Positions 22,929 through 34,178 of a stretch of DNA of 64,000 nt are shown here, piece by piece (position 1 is the first letter of the stretch; each line of letters starts with the position of its first letter). The translations under genes and the position numbers were made by a program. The notes beneath the pieces are model-generated. The model saw only the letters and a program-made list of their open reading frames with translations, was not told the origin of the DNA and did not search any database. The stretch is from Biscogniauxia marginata (Eukaryota; Ascomycota; Sordariomycetes; Xylariales; Xylariaceae): positions 372,001-436,000 of the forward strand of contig MU404069.1 in NCBI GenBank assembly GCA_022695795.1, in the 5' to 3' direction.

Positions 22929-25228
22929 CTTGCGAATGTTTAGTCTAGTGACGGTTTAGACTGCCTGGGGGTTTCTTTTGAGTCGGAAAGTGTGTCCTAT
23001 TTAAATGTTTAGAGTTGTGGTGGTGGTGGTGCGGGGGGTTGCGGAGATGTTGTAATGCGAAACTAGGATGGTGTGATTTGGATACCGATAGAAAACAAGA
23101 GACAACCCAAGTGCAGTGTGGTTCCTTTATGGTCCCTCTCCAAGGTCTAATTAGTCAGCGATATGGTCTATTCACTACATTAGAAACGGGGTAAATCATC
23201 ATCCCATAAGCGCATATGCCGAGGGGAAGTGGGCTCGAGTGAAACACCTTGACCGTTTGTATGACTAGTAGTATGCTCACACACGTACACGGGCGACCCG
23301 CGTTACATTGTAGGTACTAGGATTCTTTGGAGGAGACGAGGCGCAGCGGAGTTCCAGGCAGCCGGGCGTTGAACAAGTTGCAGTATACATGGCATTCTGC
23401 TATTATACGAGCATGCATCTTCGATAGGACAAGGTGATTCCGGTGACTCTTTCGCCCATTCAACTAGTTAGCTGAACAAGCGGAGATGCCTAGAGGATTC
23501 TAGAGCTCCTATGGGAAGCGAATACATGTGAAAACCTCAGCTGCATCTATAGCCCCACGCGCTCCACACGACAAGTGCCGCTGAAGACGAAAGGATTCTA
23601 TGGGGATGTGCAGAAATGAAACTAGGTAGCCTTGGTTCCATCTTTCAGCGTAGAATCTAGATCAGCATCCCGCATCTAGATCTACCTTCAAAATGCAAGG
23701 ATGTGCTGGTATCGATACTCCTCTAAGATCGCTGAGATGCAACAAAATATCCGAGCGTGTAAGATATTATCTGGTGAGATTGTAATATACGAGAGAGTAA
23801 TAAGACGCACAATTTGTAAGCAGACGCGGCATAAACATGCCAGAGAATTTTTAATCAAGATTGATATTGGAAAGTTGCTCCGTGTTTTGTCAGCATTCAT
23901 GACCTCCAAAGCTGCCATTGTATTCCATCGTAATCTAAACGGGCATTCGGCATACGAAATCGCCCTTGTGTAGGCATTGCAAAGTTCGTAGGTAGCAACG
24001 CACCATTGAGAGTACTATTATTACGTAGAAATATCTTCTTGTCGTAATTCAGTGTTGTAGACTAAAAATAAAAGGAGCCGGGATCCCAATCCATATCCAA
24101 TAGCAAGCAGCCCTTCATTACGGGGATACAATTTCAAAGGTATCATGGATAAACATAAGAAATCACAATTACTTAGGTCGAAGATGACCACTAAATAACC
24201 CACTTTCCACTTCAATGAGCTATCTAAAGATGAAAACAATAATGAAGAAAGATCGGTAAGGATTAATCTATGGTTTATGAGCGTCGTTGGTCAACCACCA
24301 CTATGTAGATAAGATATGTATAGACTTTGTGCGGAGCGTGGTATGCTATGTAAACTTTGACCAGGATGACAAACATAGGTAGCTATGTAGAGGCAAATCA
24401 TATCAAATACTAAACATATTTCTTTGTGTTATTTCCATCTATTCATTGCAATATCATATATAATGGCGTCTCGAGATAGATACTAACTTATCAGGATGAG
24501 AGTATTATCCTTAGGTTTTCTTCCACAGTTTTCAACTATCGGCACTTCCACAAGGAAACTAACAAAATATACTTAATAACACGAACGGCCAAAGGATATC
24601 CTTTGTAGGCGTTATTATGTATCATATAGGCACTCGTATGCCCGAGCAGAGACTAATGCCGGCAAAATTTCTCAGGTAAGATCTTGCTTTGAGCTAGATT
24701 ACTCAGCTAGACACGGTTGACGTTGATGTTAACGAGCGTGGCAATAGCTTTATCGTGAACAACCAGGGACGACCCTGTGCAATGGAACAATTAATCACAT
24801 CTTACAGTCGGGAGCTGTACATCCGAAAAAGCCGCACCCGTTTCACAAGTACGCCTGCAGGTCACGTGTACTTAGATGCTCGTCCTGTTCGCCGGCCTGG
24901 TTGCAAGATATGCTCCCAAGTCATAATTACTAATACAATAAGTCACCCGATTATATGGAATCCCGTGACTGATACAGAAGCTTTTAGGAGCGCGGTGTAC
25001 CTGAAATATTATCCAAGACGTCACAAAACTAACAAGTTCATAGTTAAAAAGAAGCAATTTTGTGAAATAAATGAAGGGGTTAAACAACATGGAGGTTATT
25101 AGACACCGATGTTGTAGAAGGACAAACATGACTGAGCGACGAATTTGACGAGCTATATAACTGAATTATTTTGAAGCTACACGGGCATAAGAGCGTCATG
25201 TTAATCAGGTTCCACGGAAAATATCCCC
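22929..25228. other. Gene-free region
   Basis: The GST promoter side includes a GGTGGTGGTGGT run near 23020. The rest is AT-rich. An open frame at 24755-25102 (115 codons, plus) has an ATG and a Cys/Arg-rich middle but no recognisable domain, so I do not call it a gene. Confidence 0.5.
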
Positions 25229-26065
25229 TCATCCTAAGGTGACAGAGGAACTCCCCTTGCTTGTAGTAGACCCACTAGTATATCCCTCCGTAGCGAGAAT
25301 CACTGTAGTATCCAAGTCAGTAGTGCGTCCAACCGAAAGCCTGTATAGGAGAATAGGGAGTAAAGCTCCTTACTATAGTCATGGCCTCCCAGCCTCATGC
25401 CGAGCTTAGCCCACTCGTCAAAGTGCTTTCCAGTGGTAATAGTCCCTCCGATTCGCTGCTCAGTGCGGACAGACCAGTACTGCTGAAAGGTCGCCGTACC
25501 GACGATGGAGGGCTTGTTGACACGGGTGCTCGTATACACTTGATACGTTCCCTCATCGATGGTGAAGTTGCCTTTGTCGGTCCATGGCTCGTTGGGTAGC
25601 AGATCCCCGTGCGCATCCATGATGTAATATTCGATCAGCGGGTTCCTGGTCCAGCCGTACACGGCTAGGTAACTGGGGCCCGTTGGCGTGTATTCGCCCG
25701 AATATTGGACGGCTCTGGTGAAACCTGTCAACGGAACTGTGCCTTTTTCGTGCCCATCGTATCTTCACGAGCGCGCGAGGAAGCACTAACCTGTTGCCCC
25801 CAGGACTCCACCCTTTTCCGCACACGAAACCGCTCGATCCACTGCTGCTTTCCCAATCCACGCTGTACGAGCCTCCGGCACCGTTATTGCATCTGAAAGT
25901 GCCACCGCCCTCGGACCAGGAGGACCAGAAATATCCGCCTTGGCGGGCTTGAATTGTGTTATTCTTCCCGTGTAGGATTTCACCCAGCTGGGGGAAAAGC
26001 GCCGAAGGCGCGGTGAAAGCTCCTGGAATAAGGGCAACGCCTGCGAGAACGAAAGATGACAACAT
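25229..26065 (-). CDS. Secreted endo-1,4-beta-xylanase, glycoside hydrolase family 11
   Basis: Three exons (26065-25791, 25714-25374, 25302-25229) encode 229 residues. The introns are 76 and 71 bp. Joins read [16 protein letters not shown] and GGHDY-MILATEGY. Residues 1-18 form a signal peptide ([19 protein letters not shown]), followed by a short propeptide-like stretch and the beta-jelly-roll. The catalytic nucleophile is Glu120 in [10 protein letters not shown] and the acid/base is Glu211 in ATEGYTSG. Their 91-residue spacing matches known GH11 enzymes. The last 24 codons, including the acid/base, lie in a small third exon that is easily missed. It would hydrolyse plant xylan outside the cell. 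TATAAATA and GGCTAA-type XlnR/Xyr1 sites lie upstream. Confidence 0.93.
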
Positions 26066-26126
26066 GGTGGCGGATATTAGATGGTTGACAATCTAAACAC
26101 TTTCACCTCTTGAGATAGCATCCTGC

Positions 26127-26134
26127 TATTTATA
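26127..26134 (-). promoter_or_regulatory. TATA box of the xylanase gene
   Basis: TATAAATA on the minus strand ends about 62 bp upstream of the xylanase ATG, a normal spacing for a strongly inducible secreted-enzyme gene. Confidence 0.55.
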
Positions 26135-26187
26135 TATTCCTCCATATTTGGGCATCCAAGGTCCCCGTGCTCTTACACGCGGTCTCT

Positions 26188-26194
26188 TTTAGCC
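26188..26194 (-). promoter_or_regulatory. XlnR/Xyr1-type site GGCTAAA
   Basis: A GGCTAAA word on the minus strand lies about 125 bp upstream of the xylanase start. It equals the core recognised by the xylanolytic activator XlnR/Xyr1. A second core (GGCTAA, 26442-26447) lies about 380 bp upstream, and a GGCTAG variant occurs near 26369. Binding is inferred from motif and context. Confidence 0.5.
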
Positions 26195-26441
26195 TGAAGC
26201 CTCACAAGCTTCCTTAGGGACGGTTTCGGATAAGGCTATTTCACTAAATTAATTGTAACTCCCCGCATGACTATGGCCAATTGGGAGTTTCTTCCAGAAG
26301 CTTGGTATAGCAATCTAATACACGATCCGCTTATAGCCCGCGTGTTCGTCCCGGATCGATTACCGAATCTAGCCCCGGGCAATCGGAACAAGGATGGAGT
26401 GCAGCGTTCTAGATTTACGAGACACTGCTAAGTTGTTCGTG

Positions 26442-26447
26442 TTAGCC
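26442..26447 (-). promoter_or_regulatory. Second XlnR/Xyr1-type core GGCTAA
   Basis: GGCTAA on the minus strand, about 380 bp upstream of the xylanase ATG. It is weaker evidence than the nearer GGCTAAA. Confidence 0.35.
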
Positions 26448-27043
26448 CTTATTGCGAATAATATAGATCTAAAACAAAATTAATTCAATTTACAAGTTCA
26501 TATATTGGACATATCATTTTACAAGTGAGCCCATCATTCTGCAATATGGAATCTCCACGGCATAACCTACCCTAAATACGTCCCTAAATAACCCCAAGAC
26601 TGAAGGAAACTTACTTAGTATGGTACTCCAAGTGACTCAATATCATTATACCAAGACTATTTGGGGCACAAATTTGGTCTTCGGTTGAAAGGAGAATCAA
26701 ACAAATATTCAGTCTGCCAATATAGTTAGCTGAAAAGGGGTTGTGTACCTAACACGCGCAACATGGACTGTATTATTTTAGTTTGGCAAGATGCACTAAC
26801 TGTATCCTCTTAAAACCTATATCCTAACTCTGGTGGTCTACTGGATTATTTTAAATGATAGACAATTTCAATATGATACAATATTCTTTATAGCATCATC
26901 AAAGCACACTTCATTCAACGGTGTTATCTCGACCAACAAGATCTCTAAGCCCTCTCTACGAGCCAGTAATCTCCCAAAGCAAGCGATAGGCAGTCCTACC
27001 CAATTAAACCAACATCAGCCTTTACCAAAAGACCACTGATTAG
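26448..27043. other. AT-rich flank left of the LTR
   Basis: No supported gene. A 68-codon frame at 26833-27039 ends just before the LTR, but no polyprotein domain is recognisable in it. Confidence 0.45.
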
Positions 27044-27250
27044 TGTTGAAATATGGGGCTATGCCCCTGTACGATCCATGGTCTCCTGTATATATAGATG
27101 GGCTACGCCCACCTACTTAGACTTACACCTTGGACTAATACACTCGATCCTATCCTCATATCTTCGCCTCATCTCAATAATATTATCAATATAGCTAAGG
27201 TTTCATTTATGGAGTTGAGGCAAAGTACATAGTGTTATTAGAGCGTAAGA
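27044..27250 (+). mobile_element. Probable Ty1/Copia-type LTR with primer-binding-site remnant
   Basis: A 186-bp segment starts TGTTGAAATATGG and ends AAAGTACA at 27229, so it has TG...CA ends. It contains two GC-rich palindromes (GGGGCTATGCCCC at 27055-27067 and TGGGCTACGCCCA at 27099-27111) flanking a TATATATAG promoter-like word. Right of it, TGTTATTAGAGCGTAAG resembles the initiator-tRNA-derived primer site of Copia elements (consensus TGGTATCAGAGC). No gag-pol follows before the next gene, so this is a solo or truncated 5' LTR. Confidence 0.5.
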
Positions 27251-27361
27251 TTAGGATCATTCCGTTATTTATAACTATAACTATGAATTGAGTGCTGCCG
27301 GGGTGTTATAAAGCTAGAGGCCTTCGAGTGCGTAGACGCCGAACCTGTGGGCGCTCTTACA

Positions 27362-29025
27362 TCAATCATCCATCCAATTTCGCTTCCAGAGCCAGAAATA
27401 TCCGTACGGCTGGCGGCTGAGAGGAAAGCGATACTCGCCGATGATACCTAAAGGCGTAACCAAACCGTCCCACGTAAAACCGTGATTAGCATACTGCTTA
27501 TCAATTCTGATAGTACATCCTATGTCCGAGGCTTCCACGCGGCCACGCAGGGTGAAGGGTCCTATACCATCAAAGCATTCTAGGGCTTCAATGGAGTATG
27601 TATCCCCCTCAGAGCCAGTCCTTCGGAAATGAATTCGCTCCATCGGGTCCTCAATTCGCCCAGCAAGAGTAAGGCCGTATGTATAATAGCCATACCACTC
27701 TCCCTCGTCAAGGCTTTTGGTCAGGTCACGCACGCGGGTAGTATACCAGGACCACCAGTCATCGCCAGCGAAGGGATAGAAATAACGACCTTTGTCATTT
27801 GCATTTCCACGAAACCTCACGAAATTGGGGTCGAGTATTGGGAACCGAGGTCGCAGGGAACCTCCGGGTGTCGATGATTGATGATCATGCCCATCCACTA
27901 TATTTGTTCCGAAGTACCAGGGGCTGATAAACTCGATTTTGGCAGGGTTCACTATACGTGGCTGGACCGACCGAGCTCCAGGGTTAGTTCCGAGACCCAG
28001 GATAAGGAGACCTGGTTGTCCATTTTGGGCAGCATACTGTAGATTTCTCGTGATCAGGGCCGCAAGAAGAAGTGCGTGTGTCTGTTTTCCTATCCAAGAG
28101 CTTAGGAAACTATCGTATCCCGGGCCGGTTCCGGCTCTGGCACCGGTACTATGAAAGACAGATCTAACAAGAGAGTGGAGAGCATCTGTGCCAGGGCCAA
28201 GTGGTATCCTCGGATCACCCGAATCGGTGCTTTGAAGTCGTGACCTCTGCCAGTCATCGGCTTGTAGGCCACTCAGGGAAAGGCAAAAAGCGAATCGGAG
28301 GGGATGTTCAGCGCCTAATGACCGATCAATCCGGAGATGCTGCATGGACACACGTTGCGAGAAGAGCACCGGGCATAGACTATCCAGGACGGCTGCGATT
28401 TCAGAGCTACATATCCTCGTATCTTTGGGGTTAAACCAAAGCTTAGCATGACATATTTTCAGCAAAGAAAGCACAGCAGGAACTTACATCCCCAGATAGG
28501 CAAGGTAGACAGAAGTCCTATCAGCCCTTGTAATGATTCCTTTGTGTCTTTCCCGAGCTGCTGCGATTCCAAGGTTGCATGGACTTTTACACTTGATACG
28601 ACGCGTGCAAGATCTGATGTGATAGCAGGAAGCCGACCGGCTGCTACGGCGAGGCATGCCCACGTAATTGTCGGGCTACCGTGCCGTTGACAGGGTTTCC
28701 GATCACCCTCTACGTAGGCTCTCATAAAATTCACAAGAGCATGTCTATCTCTGAAGGTGGGTGAAACTGGTTCTGGCAACTATTGTGTCATGTCAGTCAG
28801 CGTACAAGCTCAAGAATAACAGTCGACGCCATCGTTGACCGGCCAGCTACGGAAGTACGGGTATCATCGTACGTAGGCCTCGAATGACTGCTGGAAGACG
28901 GCCGGGTCGTCACAGGCCAGGCGAAGACGACGGCACGTGCGGCCGAGGGCCAGGATATCTAAAGCAGAACAGCATCCGGCAATAAGTTGGATTATTTCGG
29001 TAGGGAGAGCAACGAGAGGAACCAT
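27362..29025 (-). CDS. F-box protein with uncharacterised C-terminal region
   Basis: Three exons are proposed (29025-28873, 28779-28488, about 28422-27362), encoding about 501 residues. Exon 1 is the F-box itself: VALPTEIIQLIAGCCSALDI then LALGRTCRRLRLACDD. Exon 2 joins as FEAY-LPEPVSPTFRD with a GTACGA donor and an ATAG acceptor. The donor of intron 2 (GTAAGT) is clear. Its acceptor is less sure, because the phase-compatible site is AAAG at 28423. The C-terminal part is Trp/Tyr/Gly-rich (DDWWSWYTTRV, EWYGYYTYGLTLAG, YGYFWLWKRNWMDD) and looks like a beta-rich substrate module found in fungal F-box proteins. An SCF adaptor role is inferred from the F-box. Confidence 0.72.
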
Positions 29026-29480
29026 GGTTCGCGGCGAGCCGAGGACGAATAAACAGACTATGTAGCTCAATAAATGACAACTCGCAAGGAAAACGAAGGA
29101 TTGGGGAAAGGTGTGTCGCAACGGCGGACGTCAGATTCACGTCCCCGCCGTTTATAATGGAGAATCTCACCCTCGCTGCCAGTTGTGGACAGGTGCGTAT
29201 ACGTTACATTTACGTGGAAAGCACAGTTGCACAGAGGTGGCAGGCATCTGCCATGCACAGACCATAGACCATTTCTGCATACGTAAACCGTAGACCCCCA
29301 CTCAGATAGAGGCACCAGCTGAGTCAGCTCAGTTCATCAACTACCATCTAATTCATTAGTACCGCCACAATTCAACTAGCCAATCAGATCCCTCCATTTT
29401 ACCCCAGACTTTCATACTTAAAGCTAGATCCCTCGATAGCCCTCGGTCGGCTCTGGGATACACCTATATTAATCGATCAC
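29026..29480. other. Promoter side of the F-box gene
   Basis: Mixed-composition sequence with no supported gene, grading into the AT-rich block to the right. Confidence 0.45.
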
Positions 29481-30003
29481 GCGTAATTCATAGCATTTAA
29501 TTATATAAATTATTAATCTTTTTATTTTACTATTAAAATGTTATATTATTATAAAGTGTATATATTTAATTTATATATAATAATATAATTATTATAATAA
29601 CGAGATTTATATAAATTAATTTTAATAAATTATATATATTTAATTTAAAAATTAATTTATAATTAATTTAATAAAATACTTATTAATTTACTTTTTAATA
29701 ATTTAAATAAAGGAAAATAAACTTTATAAATATATTAATTAAATAAATACCTCATTATTATATTAATTATTAAAATAGCTTTAATAAATTTTTATTTTAT
29801 TTTTAATATTTTCGTTAATAAACTAAAATTATAATATAAATAAATTAAAATTTAATTTTTATAAAGTTTATTATATTAAATATTATAATAAATATTTAAA
29901 ATATATAAATATTTTATTATATTTTATTAATTTAATAATATAAAAAATCTTTATTTTTAATTAATTTTAATAATATTAACTATATTTAGTCATTTTAAAT
30001 TAT
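29481..30003. repeat. Very AT-rich block
   Basis: About 520 bp are almost entirely A and T, dense in TTAATTAA/ATATAT-like words. Both edges are abrupt: ordinary sequence with GATCACGCG on the left and a GC-only hairpin on the right. This is what an old sequence eroded by repeat-induced point mutation, or a small AT isochore, would look like. No coding remnant can be read. Confidence 0.85.
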
Positions 30004-30011
30004 TTCGAGCC

Positions 30012-30028
30012 GCCGCGCTTTGCGCGGC
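30012..30028. repeat. GC-only hairpin at the AT-block edge
   Basis: GCCGCGC-TTT-GCGCGGC is a perfect 7-bp stem with a 3-nt loop that begins within nine bases of the end of the AT-rich block. It may mark an element boundary. Confidence 0.8.
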
Positions 30029-30207
30029 TTTAGTCAGCTTGTTATTACATATCAAAGTGGGCAAGTACCGACCACCTGTATCTTATAACCTCTTCTCCTA
30101 AATAAGAATGGCAAAGGATGTATTAAAGATCTACCTACCTACCTACCTATACAGATAAATGACAAACATACTACGGAAACCCAGAGACAGAACTACCTAT
30201 TACCTAA

Positions 30208-30504
30208 TTGTTCACCAAGTTAGGTGTATCTAGTCTACCTGTTGACAAGATATTCGAAGCTTGTCGCGAACTCGAGAGGGACATATCATCCTTGGACTTG
30301 CTTCGCAAAGCGGCTATCAGTGCATGTCTCGATGCCGCCGAGATGGGTGGATGGCTGAGTCCTGACATCGACTCTGATATCGTCGACGAAGAAGAACGAA
30401 AGCGTAAAGAGAATAGGAGGGGCTCGGGTGTACCTACGTACATCAATCAAGGGGTAAATCGACTTCAGGTTGCCCAGAATGGGGGGGAATATGGAGGGTT
30501 ATGA
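30208..30504 (+). other. Open frame without ATG, possible exon or relic
   Basis: About 98 codons give a protein-like sequence (KIFEACRELERDISSLDLL, RKAAISACLDAAEMGGWL and an acidic DSDIVDEEERKRKE). There is no in-frame ATG before the middle of the frame. It could be an internal exon or a gene fragment stranded beside the AT block. No family is recognised. Confidence 0.3.
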
Positions 30505-31013
30505 AGCTATTCGTAAGAGTGAAAGAAAGCGATCCAGCCGTATGAAGTAACTATCTAGGCCCCGTAAGGCTTTCTAAGCCCTGCCAAGCAATATATCTAG
30601 TAGGTAAGTGTACTTGACACTATCTTCGATATTTCATAAAAACAACCATTTAGCACTCGGGGTCGATATGGTTGTCCTTTCTATACCTGTATATACACTA
30701 TATGACACTAATTAAGATGGCCCGGTTTGCAAAATACATAGAATATTTGCCTAAATACAATTGACTGTTAACTCCTCTAGTTATAAATAACATGTAAGTA
30801 TCGAGGTTTATCTCCTCTCTCTCTCTCTTTCTCTCTCGCCGCTCATGCAAAAGTTTGATCGGGCCCCTATTCGCATTCCACGAATCAAGCCCGAGCCTTC
30901 TTCTTTAGTGCCAGCCCCCCCCTCCCATCCCTCTCAGATTTCGTCGATTCAAGGAGCTATAAGTGCTCACAGACGGTCAGTACCTATGTAACAAATGATA
31001 AGCTAAACTACAC
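30505..31013. other. Intergenic region with CT microsatellite
   Basis: A CT-rich microsatellite lies at about 30811-30838. No gene is seen. Confidence 0.5.
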
Positions 31014-32290
31014 CTATGTCTGTGACGCTGGTGACGCTTGTGACGCTGGTGCTGCTGGTGCTGCTGGTGCCGCTGGTGCCGCTGGTGCCGTCGGATGAAC
31101 TTCTCTGAACAGTGCGGATATTCCTTCTGACCAACCCATCAAATTCTCCCTTTTGAACACGAATTCTTCTGCGTAGTCATCCCACATCGCCCAAGTCCTC
31201 GGTGAGTCCACCCACTTCACCGATCGCCTATTATATCTCATGGTCAGTAAAGTTCATCCTGGCTTATCGTACAGACTAACATGCCACGTCGATGAAGCCC
31301 CCCTTTCTCTCTCTGGGGAAAAAAAGGGGGGGAAGGGGGAAGGCGAATTACAACGTACCATGGATCTTTAAGATATTGAGAATTTTTCCCAACGATCTTA
31401 TTCATAATGCACATCATTGGCCGCGCAAGCTCGGCTATCACCTGCTTTACCGCCACCGGGGGGTGGATGGACACGACGATACTATCGTTGTCGACCTCGA
31501 GGAAGGCGCCTGCCAATCCCGGAGTTTCGACGATTTCGAACCCAAGCCTGCGCAGCGCCGCCTTAGAAGTATCGGAGTATAGCGGGTCCTGCGTGAGCTT
31601 GCGAACCTGGGTTCCGAATCGCTGCTCCAGCATGTCCGCAACTGTGTTGACCATGGCATGCTGCATCATCCTCTCCCTCATTTCCTGACCGTGCGGCTCG
31701 CCGAGCGCGAAACATACAATCTTGTTGACCCGGGCCCACTGCCTCGGTGCTACTCCGAACCCGTGGTTGATGGCTGACCTCAGTTTACGGTACGAGTCAG
31801 TGTTCTCCCAGGCCGTGGTCGCCGCGCTGAACCCGTTCTGCCATGTCACCTGCTTCAACTCGTCCTGTGCCATGCCTCCCTGCCCGGCCACCGGCGCCGC
31901 TGTGGACCCGCTCGCATGTTGGGCGATGTCGGTGGGCACCGGCTGGACTGTGGCAGGCAGTTCCCAGCGGCTCGGCCGCGTGAATATCGACCTTACGATG
32001 TACGTGCAGTAGGGGAACGGTCTCGACGTTGGGTGGTCTTCCGTCAGCTCATAGTACGTGAAGAATTCTATTGATGGCTTGTTACGCTGCGAGATATTTT
32101 TTTTCTGCATAAATTCGGAATCATCGATACGGATGAGCTTGTAGCGCTCGGGGTCATTCCGTATCTGCTCTTGGATGTCCCTGATCCGTTCCTTGGTAAA
32201 CATTGGCTTCCCTTCATCGTAGAGCTCTTTACACCTTTTGTGTGCATTCAATAGGGAATTAGCTGACCCTTGAGGGTTGTTCTGCGACAT
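31014..32290 (-). CDS. SRR1-like domain protein
   Basis: Two exons (32290-31359 and 31227-31014) encode 381 residues. The 131-bp intron has a GTACGT donor and an AATAG acceptor and joins KDPW to RSVKWVDSPR. The N-terminal third is polar. The SRR1-like domain occupies about residues 165-315, with INHGFGVAPRQWARVNKIVC, then LTQDPLYSDTSKAALRRLGF, FLEVDNDSIVVSIHPPVAVK and ARPMMCIMN. Plant SRR1 acts in light and clock signalling; fungal members have no established role that I can assign. The C-terminus ends in an Ala-Pro-Ala tandem repeat coded by a minisatellite. The start at 32290 is the first ATG giving this frame. Confidence 0.82.
31020..31092. repeat. Coding minisatellite for Ala/Pro repeats
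   Basis: Nine-base units of the type GCTGGTGCC or GCTGGTGCT (plus strand) repeat in tandem and encode the APA/AP-rich tail of the SRR1-like protein. The unit length of three codons preserves the frame, so copy number can vary between strains. Confidence 0.8.
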
Positions 32291-33759
32291 GGTTGCTAAA
32301 ACTGTTGCGGTCTCCTATACTATCTATCGTCTTCACCTTACTCTTGTCTACTGACACTCGACTCGCCTTCGAGAGTGCCATTTTGAGGGTCATTGACTGC
32401 GTCTCTGCTTTGTCCTGTTCGACATCCGGAACCGGGAACAACGCCCGCATTAGGAAAACAGGTTGGGTTTCTTGAAGTTGATACTCCTTTCATTCTTTAT
32501 ATTCCTATAACAATGGAGTATAAAGAGTATGCCTCTACAGTAATAGGTAACAATTATGGATGAGTATTTACAAAGAGCGGCGTCTGTACGTAGTAAAGGA
32601 AGAACCTCAAGAGTTGTCCACAATCTTATTCCCAGCGAAGACAAAGAAACTAAACATCATCGCTCAAATAAGCATATTGATAGTCACTTGTTACTAACAT
32701 TATCACACTTGGAGCTAAGGTACGGTCAGGAAAATTATGGCAAAGAGCTCTCATGATCATACATGTATTACTTTTGCTCAATTCACTATCCATAGCTTTT
32801 ATCCAACTCAGTGAATTAATTCAGAGTGCAGTGTCACAACGACATAACCTGGAATATTTTTGGTAAGGTGGTTATTATGCGAAGAACTAAAATTGAAGCT
32901 GGCTCAACAATCATTATTCTGTTTACAGAATAACCCCTTTATTTCTACTTACTCGTAGCACTGTAGCTCTCTCACGGCTGCAGACCTTGGCCGATAGAAA
33001 TGATGATAACAAGGTTGCTTGGCAAATGGCTCTCAATACCTAGCTAGATACACCAAGCAGGTTTTAAACCACATGAGACCTGTCTACTTAGGAAAATCAA
33101 GACAGGCTTTAGTGCAATTACAGAGTAAAATTGACTTGCATCTAGTCGTCGTCATTTAGTGGTTGAGCCCGTAATTTAATGCAATACCAAGTTATCCCAC
33201 GTCCACGCAAAATTTATACTGTGTAATCAGATATCGCATTGCGTTCTCCACATAATTCAAGACATGCAAGGTAGGTAGGTAGGTATATTTTATTATTCAC
33301 TATATGGAATCGGTGCTGTTATTTGTGCTCAAAGATGAAGATTAAATACGCACTGGTAGAGTACATGTACCAGACCTACCTGAGTGATAATATGATTGTC
33401 TTTGAATTGAGAACAGTACCCATAGTAATAGCTAATATTATCAGCATTTGAAGTCAAGCGGTAGCGATTACAAATCTACTGTGAACCCAAAGGCAAGGAC
33501 CGATCGGATTAGACGAGGAGGGATGTCGTAGTTGCGAGGTTATAACCTGGTACTTTGCGAATAGTTATTCCCAGAATAGAAGTTCAAACTCTAGGACGAT
33601 GGATAGCAGTACCCCATGTTTTGCGAACGGTGTTAATGGCCTACATTATAGTCCACCCAAGGAGCAAAGTGCAATTCGGCTCTCAAACTCGGATCAATAG
33701 CTATGCCTAGCGTTCTCGGGTTGACTATTTCTACGTATATGTGATGCCTCAATCTCCAG
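32291..33759. other. Intergenic region
   Basis: No supported gene. A (GTAG)n-like run AGGTAGGTAGGTAGGTAT occurs near 33270. Confidence 0.5.
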
Positions 33760-34178
33760 GAGTTTGTTGAGTTGTACCTTGCCACGAAAGAGGGGGCCGA
33801 CTTGAACCCCCTTCAGAAGAAATTCCCCTATAAGCGAGATGGGCAGCATTTTCTCCGGACTGCATATCTAGTGTTGCTCATTTTGCAGACAGCCAAGGAA
33901 GTCTCCCCTGAGTAAGTATAGAAAATGGCTCGAACAGTTCTCTCTGCAGAGTCTTTTGTGACTCATGTCTGCATCTCTACACATGCATCTCACATTTTCC
34001 CAGGGGCGATGCAACTAAAAATGCATTTACACCTCGTCCGCTGTGGGGACTTCATATGTATGCAACTTGGTGCCTGACGAGTGTGAGAGTGACGTGGACA
34101 AGACCAACCAGAACGAAGAGGACCGGAAGAGGAAAAGCGCTTGAAGTTACATTTGAAATAGCTACCTATGCACCTTAG
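33760..34178 (+). CDS. Possible spliced gene fragment (two exons), unknown function
   Basis: An open stretch at 33760-33911 is bounded by a strong acceptor (CTCAATCTCCAG) and a consensus donor (GTAAGTATAG). It encodes EFVELYLATKEGADLNPLQK followed by KFPYKRDGQHFLRTAYLVLL and ILQTAKEVSPE. A pyrimidine-rich acceptor (CATTTTCCCAG) at 34003 opens a second exon that stays in frame to TAG at 34176-34178. A shifted frame of the same second segment reads as a more protein-like acidic tail (VPDECESDVDKTNQNEEDRK), so a frameshift or a different exon end is possible. No upstream exon with ATG was found. It may be the 3' part of a small gene or a relic. Confidence 0.35.

Noticed and set aside
24755..25102. 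115-codon open frame with ATG
   Set aside because: No domain, no splice partners, and an amino-acid make-up like random AT-rich translation.
33780..33815. tRNA-like T-arm on the minus strand (GGTTCAAGTC)
   Set aside because: The stem-loop lengths do not form a cloverleaf, and the segment reads better as an exon on the plus strand.
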